From the NCBI RefSeq assembly GCF_902635505.1, contig NC_045428.1, positions 303,853,107 through 303,917,106 of the forward strand: 64,000 nucleotides of DNA, given 5' to 3'. The notes beneath the pieces were generated by a model, which had not been told where the DNA came from, ran no database searches, and was given only the letters and a program-made list of their open reading frames with translations. Within the stretch, counting starts at the first letter, position 1. Each line of letters begins with the position of its first letter. The translations under genes and the position numbers were made by a program. The stretch is from Sarcophilus harrisii (taxonomy: Eukaryota > Chordata > Mammalia > Dasyuromorphia > Dasyuridae). Of the stretch, positions 11,109-21,744 are shown piece by piece.

Positions 11109-11680
11109 TTTGAACCTTTAATAATTCTATTTCTAGTTACTATTCTTGTATTATTTATTATCTTATTTTAAATTACTTTATTAAAAAGATAATCATTATA
11201 ATGTCTTGAGAAACTTTACCAGTGCCTTGCTTCAAATAAGAAAACCCCATCAATAACATTTATTTTTTTTCACCAATAACATTTAAGATAAGTTTAACAT
11301 GATTATCCTATTTTGACTTCCAAGAAATACCACATTTTTTTCAAGTCTTATAAAGCAAAAATGTAATGATATGATTTAGAAATTTACTAGGAATCAATAT
11401 AAAACTTTCCATTTTGTGTTTTTCTGAGTACATACTCTTTCCCATTTAGAAAATTAGGACATTTAGCATTCTCTAGTCTACAGGCAACTCTCCCATGCTC
11501 TAGGATGAGCAGCTTTGAAATCATATCAATGCCTTGAGTACCTTGTTATCTAATTAAAAGGGTTAGGCTGTTTCTTCATGAACTTTGAACTGTCATTTTT
11601 ACAGTATTGTTCATTGCTTTTCATTTTAAATATTCTTCCTGGGGGAAATGAAAGCAAAATAGGAGTTAAATAAATCTGAT
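11109..11680. other. AT-rich unassigned DNA
   Basis: No family or gene recognised. 'caataacattta' occurs twice within 45 bp (about 11250-11285), a small local duplication. Confidence 0.5.
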
Positions 11681-11689
11681 TTCTTTTAT

Positions 11690-12195
11690 CCTGATGGATC
11701 ATGTCACTTCTCTGCTCTAAAATCACCAGTGACTCCCTAGTGTCTCTAGTTCACGTGGATTATTTGTGCCTGATAAATGGGAGAGCCTTTAAAGCTCTTA
11801 TTGATCTGATCAGCCACAGTGGGACACACTATATACTATTCCAACATCATGATGTCATTTTAGTTTTCTTTGAGTACAGAAGACAACAAAACACAAATTA
11901 TATTGGCAACTCTTTGGTTTGGAATCTAAAATACTTCACAATCTGGCTCTAAGCTACCTTTCCAGCTTTATCTCATATTACTTTCTTCCACAGACTCTTA
12001 TGTTTCACCAAAATTTATTACCCGCCATTCCTTGAGTTCTAACATTTCATCTCCCACCTTCATGCATTTGCACAAACTATCCTCTATGCTTGAAATGTGT
12101 TCTCTCCTCATTTCTACCTTTCAAATTCTTTACCTGTCTTCAAAGAATAACTTAGTTGACACCCCCGTCATGAAGCCTTTTCTTCTTCCCCTCAT
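11690..12195 (+). mobile_element. L2 3' region
   Basis: Successive L2 landmarks in the right order: 'atgtcacttctctgctctaa', 'aaaatacttcacaatctggc', 'tgcatttgcacaaactatcc' and 'catgaagccttttctt'. About 500 bp, diverged, with small internal insertions. Confidence 0.75.
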
Positions 12196-12391
12196 AGGGA
12201 GTCAGCATTATATAATGGAAAGAATAGTAGATTAGGAAGAAATATGCATTCCTCAGATGTAGACTGAACAGCCAAGAAATCACAGACACTAAGGTTCAAA
12301 TGACTGATAGATACTTCAGTTAGTTCTTTCAGAAGTATTCACATTTTAACAGGACATAAATCTGAACCAGAAGGAGTAAGTTTATAATTGT

Positions 12392-12617
12392 GGAATTTTT
12401 TACATCGGAAGCATGGGGTAGCTAGGAGTCTGGAAGACTCATCTTCCTGTTCAAATCTGGCCTCAGACACTAGCTATGTGACTCTGGGTAAGTCATTTAA
12501 TCCTGTTTGCCTCAGTTTCCTAAAAATGACAAACTACTCCTTGGTATCTTTACCAAGAAAATGCCAAATAGGGTCACAAATAATCAGACATGACTGAAAA
12601 ACTGACTCAGCCACAAC
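12392..12617 (+). mobile_element. tRNA-derived SINE with RTE-like tail
   Basis: 'tctggcctcagacactagct' and 'gtgactctgggtaagtcatt' mark the SINE body; 'aaatagggtcacaaataatc' followed by 'agacatgactgaaaaac' is the RTE-like tail. The next element (L1) inserted right at its end. Confidence 0.8.
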
Positions 12618-12633
12618 AAAGACGGCATAATAG
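12618..12633 (+). repeat. Left target-site duplication of L1 12634-13129
   Basis: 'aaagacggcataatag' pairs with 'aaagatggcatcatag' at 13130-13145 (14 of 16). Confidence 0.75.
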
Positions 12634-13129
12634 TCAACAGGATGATTTCAGAGAGGTTTGGAGAGACTTACATGAACTGATGCTAAGTGAACTAAGCAGA
12701 GCCAGGAGATCAGTCTCCACGGCAACAGGAAGATTATATGACAATAAACTCAACAATGAGATGAATCAGGCAATTTCCAATAATCTTGTGATGAAGAGAG
12801 CCATCTACACCCAGAGAGAGGACTGTAGGAACTAAGTGTGGATCACAACATAATATTTTCCCTTTTTTTGTTGTTTGCTTGCATTTTATTTTCTTTCTCA
12901 TCTTTTTCCTTTTTGATCGGATTCTTCTTGTGCAGCAAGATAATTGTGGAAATATATGTATATATGTAGAAAAATTACACATGTTTAATATACTTGCAGT
13001 CTAGGGGAGGGAGTGGGGAGAAGGAAGGGAAAGATTTGTAACACAAGGTTTTGCAAGAGTGATTGTTGAAAATTGTCTTTGCATATATTTTGAAAATAAA
13101 AAGCTTTAATTTAAAAAAAAGGGAAAAAA
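12634..13129 (+). mobile_element. 5'-truncated L1 3' end
   Basis: It begins in the last part of ORF2 ('gatgatttcagagaggtttg', coding for DDFREVWRDL), continues through the 3' UTR ('gaagagagccatctacaccc', 'tgcagcaagataattgtgg', 'gtctaggggagggagtgggg') and ends 'gaaaataaaaagctttaa' plus poly(A). Bracketed by a 16-bp duplication. Confidence 0.92.
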
Positions 13130-13145
13130 AAAGATGGCATCATAG
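13130..13145 (+). repeat. Right target-site duplication of L1 12634-13129
   Basis: 'aaagatggcatcatag', directly after the poly(A) tail. Confidence 0.75.
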
Positions 13146-13300
13146 GATCGTAAAACTAAAACTAGAAGGAACCTTGCAGAAGAAGAAATGAGACTCAGGA
13201 AAGTTAAATAATTGCTTAATTGCCCAAGATCACACAGGTAAGTAAATATAAAAGAAGGTCCAGTTCTCTTTCCATTGTACCATATCTTTCCTATCCTGTC
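13146..13300 (-). mobile_element. MIR fragment
   Basis: 'aactagaaggaaccttgcag' then 'aattgcccaagatcacacag' is antisense MIR with an internal deletion. First of three consecutive minus-strand copies. Confidence 0.7.
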
Positions 13301-13384
13301 CTTTCTCCCCACCCTCCCATATGAAATCCTAGAGCTGTATTCCAAATACTGAGGCTGACCTGGCTCCTTATTCCTGCTATAGGC

Positions 13385-13555
13385 CACAAGATTTAAATCT
13401 GGAAGGAATCTTAGAAATCATCTAATATAACCACCTAACTTTACAGCTGAGGAAAATAAGCCCTAGAGAAGGGAACACGCCTTTCCCAAGATGCCAAAAG
13501 TAGTAGGGAGCAGAACCAGGATTTAAATCCAGTCTCTTTGCCTACAAATCAGGGT
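13385..13555 (-). mobile_element. MIR fragment
   Basis: 'ctggaaggaatcttagaaat' then 'cagaaccaggatttaaatcc' marks antisense MIR. Second in the row. Confidence 0.75.
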
Positions 13556-13559
13556 ATCA

Positions 13560-13700
13560 AGGATTTAGAACTCCTGGGAGGACCATCTGGTCTGACCCTT
13601 TCATTTTATAGAGGAGAACATCAGGCCAAGAAAAATCAGTGATTGGTCCAGGGTCACACAATGATCCCTGTTCCTATATTTTGGCCATACAGCTTCTACA
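13560..13700 (-). mobile_element. MIR fragment
   Basis: 'ccatctggtctgaccctttc' then 'ggtccagggtcacacaatga' marks antisense MIR. Third in the row, abutting the second. Confidence 0.7.
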
Positions 13701-13944
13701 GGTCTTGGAAGTTATGTTTCTCTCCTGTTTTCCTATAGCAAGTCTCTTCTCTAAAGTTCTGATTTGTATCTTATTCCAGAAGCTCCCAATCCGTGAATGC
13801 AGAAGATAATGGACATCCTAAAGAAAGGTGAGTGCTTTGACCACATAGCAAGTATCATAAAACACAAAATAGCTTTAGAAAAAGAAATAGGAGTTTGAAA
13901 GACAGAGGGACCTAAGGAATGGTGTATTTCCACCCTGTCCTTCC

Positions 13945-14075
13945 TCCTTTAAAAAAAATTTTTTTTGGGTGAGGTGATTGGGGTTAAGTGACTTGCTAGG
14001 GTCACACAGATAGTAAGCATTAAATGTAACTCCAGAGCAGGTGCTTTATCTACTGCATCATCTAGCTGCCGTCCT
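13945..14075 (-). mobile_element. tRNA-derived SINE
   Basis: 'ggggttaagtgacttgctag' and 'tatctactgcatcatctagc' are the antisense signature of the marsupial SINE. The T-rich run at its left is its A-tail. Confidence 0.8.
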
Positions 14076-14760
14076 GCCTCCTTTTTTTTTTTTTAAACCA
14101 ACTCTAGCAATATCCATTTCTCCATTCACCTTTGCTATTTCCCCATACACCTCTGGCCCCATCCCTGAGGACTTGAAAGAAGGTAGTTTAAGTATGATCT
14201 TCATCATTTTTTTACTTTCATTTTCCCAGAGATGAAGTTTTGGAACCAATGAACTATGGAGTATGTGAAAAGACAGAAGATAGATGATATCTACTTTTAT
14301 ATTCTTTTAAAAATGTTATTTTAAGCATAAATATAAAATAAATGAAAAAAAATTACTACACAACAAAACATAAAAAATTCAAACAACAATAATGAATTCT
14401 CATTTTAGGAAAGACTATATAATAAATATAATACATTATGCTCAAAACTATATCTTTTCTTTGCTTCCTTGTAGGTTTTCTTTTTTTCTCTGCTATGTAC
14501 TTTTTGCTTTATTTTTCTCTTTTCCTCTCTTTATCCTCCATTCCAAGAAAATTGCAATTAAGCATAGATGTATATTTCTATGTATAGATAAATATATATA
14601 CATATACACACATATACATACATATATAACACATAGTTATTCATAATCATACATCTATTTGCACATATACATTCTGTTTTTCCAAAGGTGGATAACATCT
14701 TCTTTTATAAATCCAAATTTTTCCATTTTTTGTAACTCTACCAACTCATCATTTCATAAT

Positions 14761-14786
14761 GTAATAGTACATTATAGTACTATTAC
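14761..14786. repeat. Perfect 10-bp inverted repeat
   Basis: 'gtaatagtac' and 'gtactattac' are exact reverse complements around the 6-nt spacer 'attata', in AT-rich 3' sequence of the HAL1-like element. Of doubtful function. Confidence 0.7.
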
Positions 14787-15782
14787 AACTTTTTTCTATT
14801 TAGTTATTTTTAAATATTGTAAAATAATTTTTATTCATATAGCTTACACTTAATGATTTCCCTATTTTTCTCTTTCCATTAAACCTGATTTGGTTTTAAG
14901 TTTATCTGATATCATGATTTCTACCTTCACTTTTTTTACTTAAGAAATTCAACTCCTGTATTTATTTTATGTTTGTGTGTATCTCACATTTTTTAACATT
15001 TCCTGAAAGCAACATATTATTGAGTTCATATTTTTAATCTGTTTCCATTTTATGGGTAAAGCTATAATTACTTGTTTATTTTCTTCTTTCCTATTTTCTT
15101 TATTATCCTTCCCATCCTATTTCTGTCACTCTAGATTCCTCTATTTTACATCTACCTACTAGTCTGCCCTTCTTCTCCCTCTTTTAAGCTCTTCTCCCAC
15201 TCTATCCTCTTCTTATTTCTTTTTGAAGTTAGGAGACTTTCATACACTTTTGGATATATATGTTGTTCTTTCTTTAAGCCATTCCTAATGAGAGTAAGGT
15301 TTTTAGTTCTGTACACACTTGCTCCTACTAGCTTCTTTTGTAGCTATTTTTCCTTTTTTTGGTCTCATTTGTATGAGAGAGTTGCTCATTTTTATTTACC
15401 CCCACATATGGTAATATTTTCATATATAAGAAGTAAATGATTTGACCTTATTGAGTCGCTTACATTTATATGTTTACCTTAAAATTTCTCTTGCTTGTTC
15501 TATGTCAAAATTTCCCTTTAGTTCTGCTATTTTTGTCACAAATATATGAAAGTCTGTTTGCCAAATATCCATTTTTTTTCATTCAGGATTATACTTAACT
15601 TTACAGGTAAGTTATCCTTAGTCATAATTATAGCTCTTTCGGTCTATGAAATATAGTATTCCAATGTTCACAACATATGAAAGCCAAGAAGCCAAAAGTT
15701 TTGTTCAGAGCAGGGTTAGAAGAACTAGCTTGTCTGGGAGACTCTTGATCAAAAGGAGTTACCATTCCTTACATTTCCAAAC

Positions 15783-15796
15783 AATAATCCACCTTT
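15783..15796 (+). repeat. Left target-site duplication of L1 15797-16677
   Basis: 'aataatccaccttt' is repeated exactly at 16678-16691. Confidence 0.9.
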
Positions 15797-16677
15797 GTTT
15801 TTCTTTTAATTTTTTATTATAGCTTTTTATTTACAAGATATATGCATAGGTAATTTTTCCACATTGACAATTGCAAAACCTTTTGTTCCAACTTTTCTCC
15901 TCCTTCCCTCCACCTCTTCCCCCCAGATGGCAGGTTGACCAATACATGTTAAATATGTCAAAGTATAAGTTAAATACAATATAAGTATACATGTGCAAAC
16001 AGTTATTTTGCTGTACAAAAAGAATTGGGCTTTGAAATATTGTACAGTTAGCCTGTGAAGGAAATAAAAAATGCAGGCAGACAAAAATAGAGGGATTGGG
16101 AATTCTATGTAGTGGTTTATAGTCATCTCCCAGAGTTCTTTCCTGGGTGTAGCTAGTTCAGTTCATTACTGCTCCAGGAACTGATTTGGTTCATCTCATT
16201 GCTGAGGATGGCCAGGTCCATCAGAATTGGTCATCATATAGTATTGTTGTTGAACTCTATAATGATCTCCTGGTCCTGCTCATTTTACTCAGCATCAGTT
16301 CGTGTAAGTCTCTCCAGGTCTTTCTGAAATCATCCTGCTGGTCATTTCTTACCGAACAATAATATTCCATAACATTCATATACCACAATTTATTCAGTCA
16401 TTCTCCAGTTGATGGGCATCCATTCAGTTTCCAGTTTCTGGCCACTACAAAGAGGGCTGCCACAAACATTCTTGCACATACAGGTCCCTTTCCCTTCTTT
16501 ATGATCGCTTTGGGATATAAGCCCAATAGTAGCACTGCTGGATCAAAGGGTATACACAGTTTGATAACTTTTTGAGCATAATTCCAAATTGCTCTCCAGA
16601 ATGGCTGGATGTATTCACAATTCCACCAACAATGTATCAGTGTCCCTGTTTTCCCACATCCCCTCCAACATTCTGCA
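15797..16677 (-). mobile_element. 5'-truncated L1 inserted in the HAL1-like element
   Basis: On the minus strand it carries the ORF2 C-terminus (frame 16700-16398 includes CWRGCGKTGTLIHCWWNCE, the zinc-knuckle-like Cys motif, then IPFDPAVLLLGLYPK), the 3' UTR and a T-rich end at 15800 representing the A-tail. Perfect 14-bp duplications flank it. The frame is broken after about 100 codons. Confidence 0.95.
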
Positions 16678-16691
16678 AATAATCCACCTTT
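16678..16691 (+). repeat. Right target-site duplication of L1 15797-16677
   Basis: 'aataatccaccttt', identical to 15783-15796. Confidence 0.9.
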
Positions 16692-16789
16692 AATCATCAA
16701 GGTGTTTCTCTTTCCACATATTTTACCAATATTTTAAAGATTTCTTTATGGTCCTCTAAAAGATAATCTTGTGGTCTCTAAGTAATTGG

Positions 16790-17095
16790 GGGACTATCTA
16801 TCTATCTATCCAGAGGTCTCTGGGGCAGCATTCTTTTTAGCAGGGTAATCACCACAAGAATATCCAAGTGTTAAAGTCCAGATTCTTTATTATCTCTTTC
16901 AAAATCTTGTCTCCTCGCCTAGGGTTTCAGCTAGAGGCCTTCCAGAGTCTTGGTTTCAGTGGAGAAACTAAGGAGGAGAGCCTACCACCAAGATATTGTG
17001 AGATGGGATGAATGAATCTGAATCCAAGGGCTTGTGCTTCAGCCTCCAGTCTGCTTGTTCTCTCTAGCTCTAATTCCACTTCTAAACAACTGGGG
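16790..17095 (-). mobile_element. Probable solo LTR fossil
   Basis: Sequence foreign to the HAL1-like element, with an antisense AATAAA (16886-16891) followed in sense by a short R/U5-like end ending near 16800. HAL1-like sequence resumes at about 17130. It looks like a single LTR of a retrovirus-like element. The edges and family are uncertain and I could not find a clear duplication. Confidence 0.4.
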
Positions 17096-17258
17096 GAGTC
17101 ATGGGTACATCTAAGTTTTTTCAAAGCCCTCTCTTTCATGAGGTGATTGGTGGATTCTTTCAATTTGTATTTTACCTTCTAGTTCTAGAATATCAGGACA
17201 ATTTTCCTTGATAATTTCTTGAAAGATGATGTCCAGAGTCTTTATTATGACTTTCAGG

Positions 17259-17274
17259 TAGATCAATAACTTTC
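17259..17274 (+). repeat. Left target-site duplication of L1 17275-17724
   Basis: 'tagatcaataactttc' is repeated exactly at 17725-17740. Confidence 0.9.
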
Positions 17275-17724
17275 TTTTCTTATGGTTTATTTTTATTTTT
17301 ATTTATTATAGCTTTTTATTTACAAGTTATATTACAAGTATGGGTAATTTTACAGCATTGACAATTGCCAAATATTTTGTTCCAATTTTCTCCCTCCTTT
17401 CCCCCACCCCCTCCCCCAGATGGCAGGTTGACCAATACATGTTAAATATGTTAAAGTATAAATTAAATACAATATTAGTATACATGTCCAAACAGTTATT
17501 TTGCTGTTCAAAAAGAATCAGACTTTGGAATAGTGTACAATTAGCCTGTGAAGAAAATCAAACATGCAGGTGGACAAAAATAGAGGGATTGGGAATTCTA
17601 TGTAGTGGTTCATATTCATCTCCCAGAGTTTTTCACTGGGTGTACCTGGCTCAGTTCATTACTGCTCTATTGGAGCTGATTTGGTTCATCTCATTGTTGA
17701 GGATGGCCAGGTCCATCAGAATTA
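17275..17724 (-). mobile_element. Short L1 3' end inserted in the HAL1-like element
   Basis: It contains only the L1 3' UTR: T-rich end, then 'agctttttatttacaagtta', 'agatggcaggttgaccaata' and 'ttgaggatggccaggtccat'. Bounded by perfect 16-bp duplications. Closely related to 15797-16677 and 24620-25853. Confidence 0.93.
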
Positions 17725-17740
17725 TAGATCAATAACTTTC
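17725..17740 (+). repeat. Right target-site duplication of L1 17275-17724
   Basis: 'tagatcaataactttc', identical to 17259-17274. Confidence 0.9.
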
Positions 17741-17807
17741 AAATTATCTCTCCTGGATATATTTTCCCTGTCAGTTGTTTTTCTAATGAGATTTTTAAAC
17801 TTTTTTT

Positions 17808-18029
17808 CTATTTTTTTCTTTTTTCTTTTTTTTTTTTTTTTTTTTGGTTTTGCTTTATTGTATCTTGATTTCTTATAAAATCATTAGCTTCCATTTGCTC
17901 AATTTTATTTTTTAAGGAATTAGTTTCCTCAGTGAGCTTTTGTACCTCCTTTTCCAATTGACCAATTTTGCTTTTTAAGGCATTCTTCTCCTTATTAGGT
18001 TTTTGCATTTCCTTTTGCACCACTCTCAA
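17808..18029 (-). pseudogene. ORF1-like coiled-coil relic of the HAL1-like element
   Basis: The minus-strand frame reads KEMQKPNKEKNALKSKIG onward, then LEKEVQKLTEETNSLKNKIE. These are heptad repeats with Leu/Ile at a and d positions, typical of the N-terminal coiled coil of LINE-1 ORF1 proteins, which trimerise through it. It ends in a lysine run encoded by a T-rich tract. Only part of the protein survives in one frame. Confidence 0.65.
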
Positions 18030-18107
18030 CTCTTTTTATAATTTGTCTTCTCTCTCTCTCTTACTTGATTTTCAAAGTACCTTTTGAGGTCTTCCATGGC
18101 CTAAACC

Positions 18108-18124
18108 CAATTCTTATTTTTCTT
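18108..18124 (+). repeat. Left target-site duplication of L1 18125-19441
   Basis: 'caattcttatttttctt', an exact 17-bp match to 19442-19458. Confidence 0.92.
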
Positions 18125-19441
18125 TCTTTTTTTTTTTAATATTTCATTGTTTATTTATATTATCATTAATTGTAAAATAGTTTTGACAGCCTTTCAAAGA
18201 GGTTCAATAATTATGAAAAATTATTGAAAAAATTTACATACAATCTTTAGCCTCTGAAATCTTTGTCAGGTTTTGTGTACTTACTCATAGCAATAATACA
18301 TTTGATCAAAAGGATCAGCCTAAAGATGCATATAATGAAGGAAATACATGACATTTTCAAATCTTGTTTAAATATATGCCTTTGTTTTTCTTTCTTTTTT
18401 TTTTTTTAAATTTAAGCTTTTTCTTTTTTAAAACATATGCATGGATAATTCTTCTACATTAGCCTTTGCAAAATCTTTTGTTCCAATCTCCCTCCCCCGC
18501 TTCCTCCACACCCTCCTCTACATGGCAAGCAGTCCAATACACGGTAAACATGGTAGAAATATATGTTAAATCCAATATATGCATATACATTTATACAATT
18601 ATCATGCTGCACAAGAAAAATCAAATCAAACCAGTAAAAAAAAAAAAAAAGCAAAATAAAATGCAAGCAAACAAAAACAAAAAGAATGAAAATGCTACGT
18701 TGTGAACCACACTCAGTTCCCATAGTCCTCTCTTTGGGTATAGGTGCCTCTCTTCATTACTGAACAATTGGAACTAGTCTGAATCATTTCATTGTTGAAG
18801 AGAGCCATGTCCATCAGAATTGATCGCATAATCTTCTTGTTATCATGAATAACGATCTCCTGGTTCAGCTCATTTCACTTAGTTTCAGTTCATGTAAGTT
18901 CTCCAGGCCCCTTTGGAATTATTCTGGTCATTTCTTACAGAACAATAATTCCGTAACATTCATATACCACAACTTATTTAGCCATTCTCCAATTGATGGG
19001 CATACACTCAATTTCCAGCTTCTTGCCACTACAAAAAGGGCTGCCACAAACATTGTTGCACATATGATTCCCTTTCCCTTCTTTAATATCTCTTTGGGAT
19101 ATAAACCCAATAGAAACACTCCTGAATCAAAGGGTATGCACAGTTTGACAATTTTTGAGCATAATTCCAAATTGTTCTCAGAATAGTTGGATCCATTCAC
19201 AATTCCACCAACAATATATTAGTGTCCCAGTCTTCCCACATCCCCTTCAACAATGGTCATTATCTTTTCCTGTCATCTTAGCCAATCTGAGAGGCGTAGT
19301 CTTAGAGTTGTATTTTAGAGTAGAGAGTATCTTAGAGTTGTCTTAATTTGCATTTCATATGACTAGAAATAGTTTCAATTTCTTCATCTGAAAATTGTCT
19401 GCTCATATCCCTTGACCATTTATCAATTAGAGAATGGCTTG
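18125..19441 (-). mobile_element. L1 with a 3'-transduced segment
   Basis: On the minus strand: the end of ORF2 (frame 19200-18928 includes VKLCIPFDSGVFLLGLYPKE), the L1 3' UTR, a first A-tail (T-run about 18397-18408), then about 260 bp of non-L1 sequence (18138-18396) with an AATAAA (18150-18155 antisense), and a second A-tail (18125-18137). The 17-bp duplication lies outside the second tail. This is the structure expected when L1 transcription reads through its own signal and carries downstream DNA along. Confidence 0.85.
18138..18396 (-). other. Candidate 3'-transduced source-locus DNA
   Basis: The segment lies between two A-tails of one L1 insertion. It resembles no repeat I know and carries its own AATAAA 12 nt from the distal tail. 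If unique, it is a tag for the genomic position of the parent L1. Confidence 0.75.
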
Positions 19442-19458
19442 CAATTCTTATTTTTCTT
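19442..19458 (+). repeat. Right target-site duplication of L1 18125-19441
   Basis: 'caattcttatttttctt', identical to 18108-18124; the HAL1-like sequence continues after it. Confidence 0.92.
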
Positions 19459-20017
19459 GGAAGCTTTGGATGTAGGATCTTTGACTTTGTTATCATCTTC
19501 TGAATGTGTGTTTTGATCTTTCTTGTTACCATAATAACTTTCTATGGCCAGAAACTTTTTTTGTTGTTGTCTGCTCATTTTCCTAGTCTATTACATGTTT
19601 TTTTAAGTCTTTGTTTAAGTAGGGCTCTGTTTAAAGGAGGAAGGGTATACTGTCCCAAGCTTCAGGGATTTTGTGCTGGTGTTTTCAGAGATCCTTCTAG
19701 GAATCTGACCACAAACATTTTTTTCTGCCTTGGAGCTGTTAGGAGTGTCCCATCCCACTGTGGCTGTTCAAAGTGTTCGGCTCCATTTTAGCTATAAGAT
19801 CTAGTGTGCTAAAGCAACACCCCTAGGATGGGATCAGGGCTGGAACTGTGCTGGTGCACTGGGGCTGCACAACAGACTTTCATCCGGTTGCCACAGATCA
19901 TCTCTACTGACCTTTTGAGTTCTCCCTGGTGTCCCCAGGCTGAGAAGTCCAGAAGCCTCCAGCACAGTTGTTGATTCAGAAGTCCTACCTCCAGGCCAGG
20001 GCCAGGACAGGATCTGT

Positions 20018-20372
20018 GGTTAGGGCTGGGTCTGGTACCAGAGCTGAGTTTGGGGCTAGGGCTGGGTCTGGTGCCAGAGCTGAGTTTGGGGCTAGGGCTT
20101 GGTCTGAGACCAGACCTGGGGACGGGGCCAGGACTGGGTCTGGGGCCAGAGCTAGGGATGGGGTCGGGGCTGGGTCTGGGGCCAGGGCTGGGTCTGGGAC
20201 CAGAGCTGGGGATGGGGCCAAGGCTGAGTCTGGGGCCAGTGCTGGGCCTGAGACCAGAGCTGAGTTTGGGGTTAGGGCTGGATCTGGGACCAGAGCTGGG
20301 GAGGGGACCAGAGTTGGAGATGGGGCTGGGACTGAGTCTGGGACCAGGGCTGGGTCTGGAGTGGAGGCTGAG
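20018..20372. repeat. 18-bp minisatellite in the HAL1-like 5' region
   Basis: About 20 imperfect units of the type 'gggctgggtctggggcca', with a 36-bp higher-order alternation ('gagctgagtttggggcta') in places. Because 18 is a multiple of three and the unit has few stop triplets, several frames on both strands stay open for 110-192 codons, giving six-residue repeats (e.g. ARAGSG, or PSSGPR on the other strand). Not evidence of a protein. Confidence 0.9.
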
Positions 20373-20761
20373 ACTGTCCTGATGCAATCTGTGCTGGGAG
20401 TTCGTGCTGGGCTCCTACCCTGGTTCCACAGACCTTTTCTGCTGACCTTGGCTCCCTTTGGTGTCACTGGCTGAACAGTCTGAAGCCACCAGTACTGCTG
20501 TTGTTAAGCTGGGGCCGGAGTCAAACCAGGGTTGGGGCTGAATCCAGAGCTATGCTGGGACCACACACTGGACTCCCACCCTGGTATCACAGAACTATTC
20601 TGCTGACTTGCCTTTGGCTGGAAAATGTTCTATTCCATCTTTTAGGGTGTTCTGACGCTCTAAAATTTGTTTAAAGCCATTATTTAAAGGAATTTGAAGT
20701 GGTTTGGGGGAGAGATAGGGCAAGTTCCTGCTTTTACTCTGCCATTTTGGCTTCATCTGCT

Positions 20762-21040
20762 CCTTTTATTTTCAAAATACAAAGATAGTTTGCAACATTC
20801 ACCCTTGCAAAACCTTGTGTTCCAGATTTTTCTCCCTAAATATGTACAATTATTTTAAACATATTTCCACAATTATCATGCTACACAAGAAAAATCAGAT
20901 CAAAAAGGAAAAATATAGGAAAGAAAACAAAAGTAAGCAAACAACAATAAAAAAGGTGAAAAAACTATATCGCGATCCACATTCAGTCCCCATAATCCTC
21001 TCACTGGAGGCAGATGGCTCTCTCCATCACAATTTCAATT
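20762..21040 (-). mobile_element. L1 3' end, older subfamily
   Basis: 'ttgcaacattcacccttgca', 'catgctacacaagaaaaatc' and 'ggcagatggctctctccatc' are the antisense L1 3' UTR. It abuts the 5' end of the HAL1-like element. Confidence 0.85.
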
Positions 21041-21535
21041 TATTTTGTCTTCTATCCAATTAGTAAAAGTAAATACTTCTGTGGGGGCTCATGAGATAGT
21101 TTGTGTGACTGAATCCACAGACTATCTTGAATTTGGGGTAGTCTTGTCTGAGTAATCTATGTGAATTTAAGAAAGTGCCCTAAATTCTATATAAGATTAA
21201 GTTCTAGGACAGATTGAGAATCCCATCAAAAGGCTGTAGTTCCAATCTATATCTAAGTTATTGTTGTAATAGATCAAGGAGTAGTGATAAAGGTAGGCAG
21301 TATAAAAAGAGAAAAGATGTAAACAAGAGAGGTTGTGGAGATAGGATTGATGAGATTTGACAACTAATCAGAGATTGGCATGAAGAAAAGGAAAGTTAGA
21401 CATATGAGTTAGTATCCAAACAAGTTCAGAAACTTGGCAAAGATATTACCCATTGTGCTTCTACTTACTTGCAACAAGTGTTTCCATGCCTTCATTTATT
21501 TTGTTTTGTTCTATTTTGTTGGTTACTAACTGAAC
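21041..21535. other. Unassigned DNA
   Basis: No family, gene or long frame recognised. Confidence 0.5.
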
Positions 21536-21539
21536 AGTC

Positions 21540-21695
21540 AACTTTCCTTCTGTTTCCCCAAATATGACATTCCATCACTAGTACCTTTGCACAAGTTATC
21601 CCAATCCCTGGAGTGTGCTTCCTAGTTTCTTGCAGAGCAAAACTACAATGTCCTTTCCCATAAAAAGGATACCTTTCTGTATCTTCTAATTAACG
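21540..21695 (+). mobile_element. L2 fragment
   Basis: 'tacctttgcacaagttatcc' then 'ccctggagtgtgcttcct' matches the L2 3' region ('...cctttgcac...tgcctggaatgc'). Confidence 0.6.
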
Positions 21696-21744
21696 AGAAT
21701 AATAGTGACCTCATTTTATGGGCTTTCTATGACCTTTATTTTGT

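Larger units (their letters stand above)
14280..20757 (-). mobile_element. HAL1-like (ORF1-only) LINE, split by later insertions
   Basis: Reading on the minus strand from 20757: a GC-rich 5' region starting near a 'ccaaaatggcagag' motif; a minisatellite; an ORF1-like coiled coil (18029-17808); an ORF1-like C-terminal part (to about 17130); and a long AT-rich 3' part down to about 14280. No reverse transcriptase is seen, as expected for HAL1 ('half-L1') elements. Three L1s (15797-16677, 17275-17724, 18125-19441) interrupt it, each with duplicated host sequence, and a probable solo LTR does so at about 16.8-17.1 kb. The left boundary is uncertain. An L1 whose ORF2 was deleted is the alternative. 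Confidence 0.6.

Noticed and set aside
17340-17735. Plus-strand frame of 131 codons
   Set aside because: It lies entirely in the antisense strand of an L1 3' UTR insertion.
19809-20474. Long overlapping frames on both strands (up to 192 codons) with Pro/Ser/Gly/Arg six-residue repeats
   Set aside because: They are produced by an 18-bp minisatellite that lacks stop triplets; openness in several frames at once argues against selection on any.
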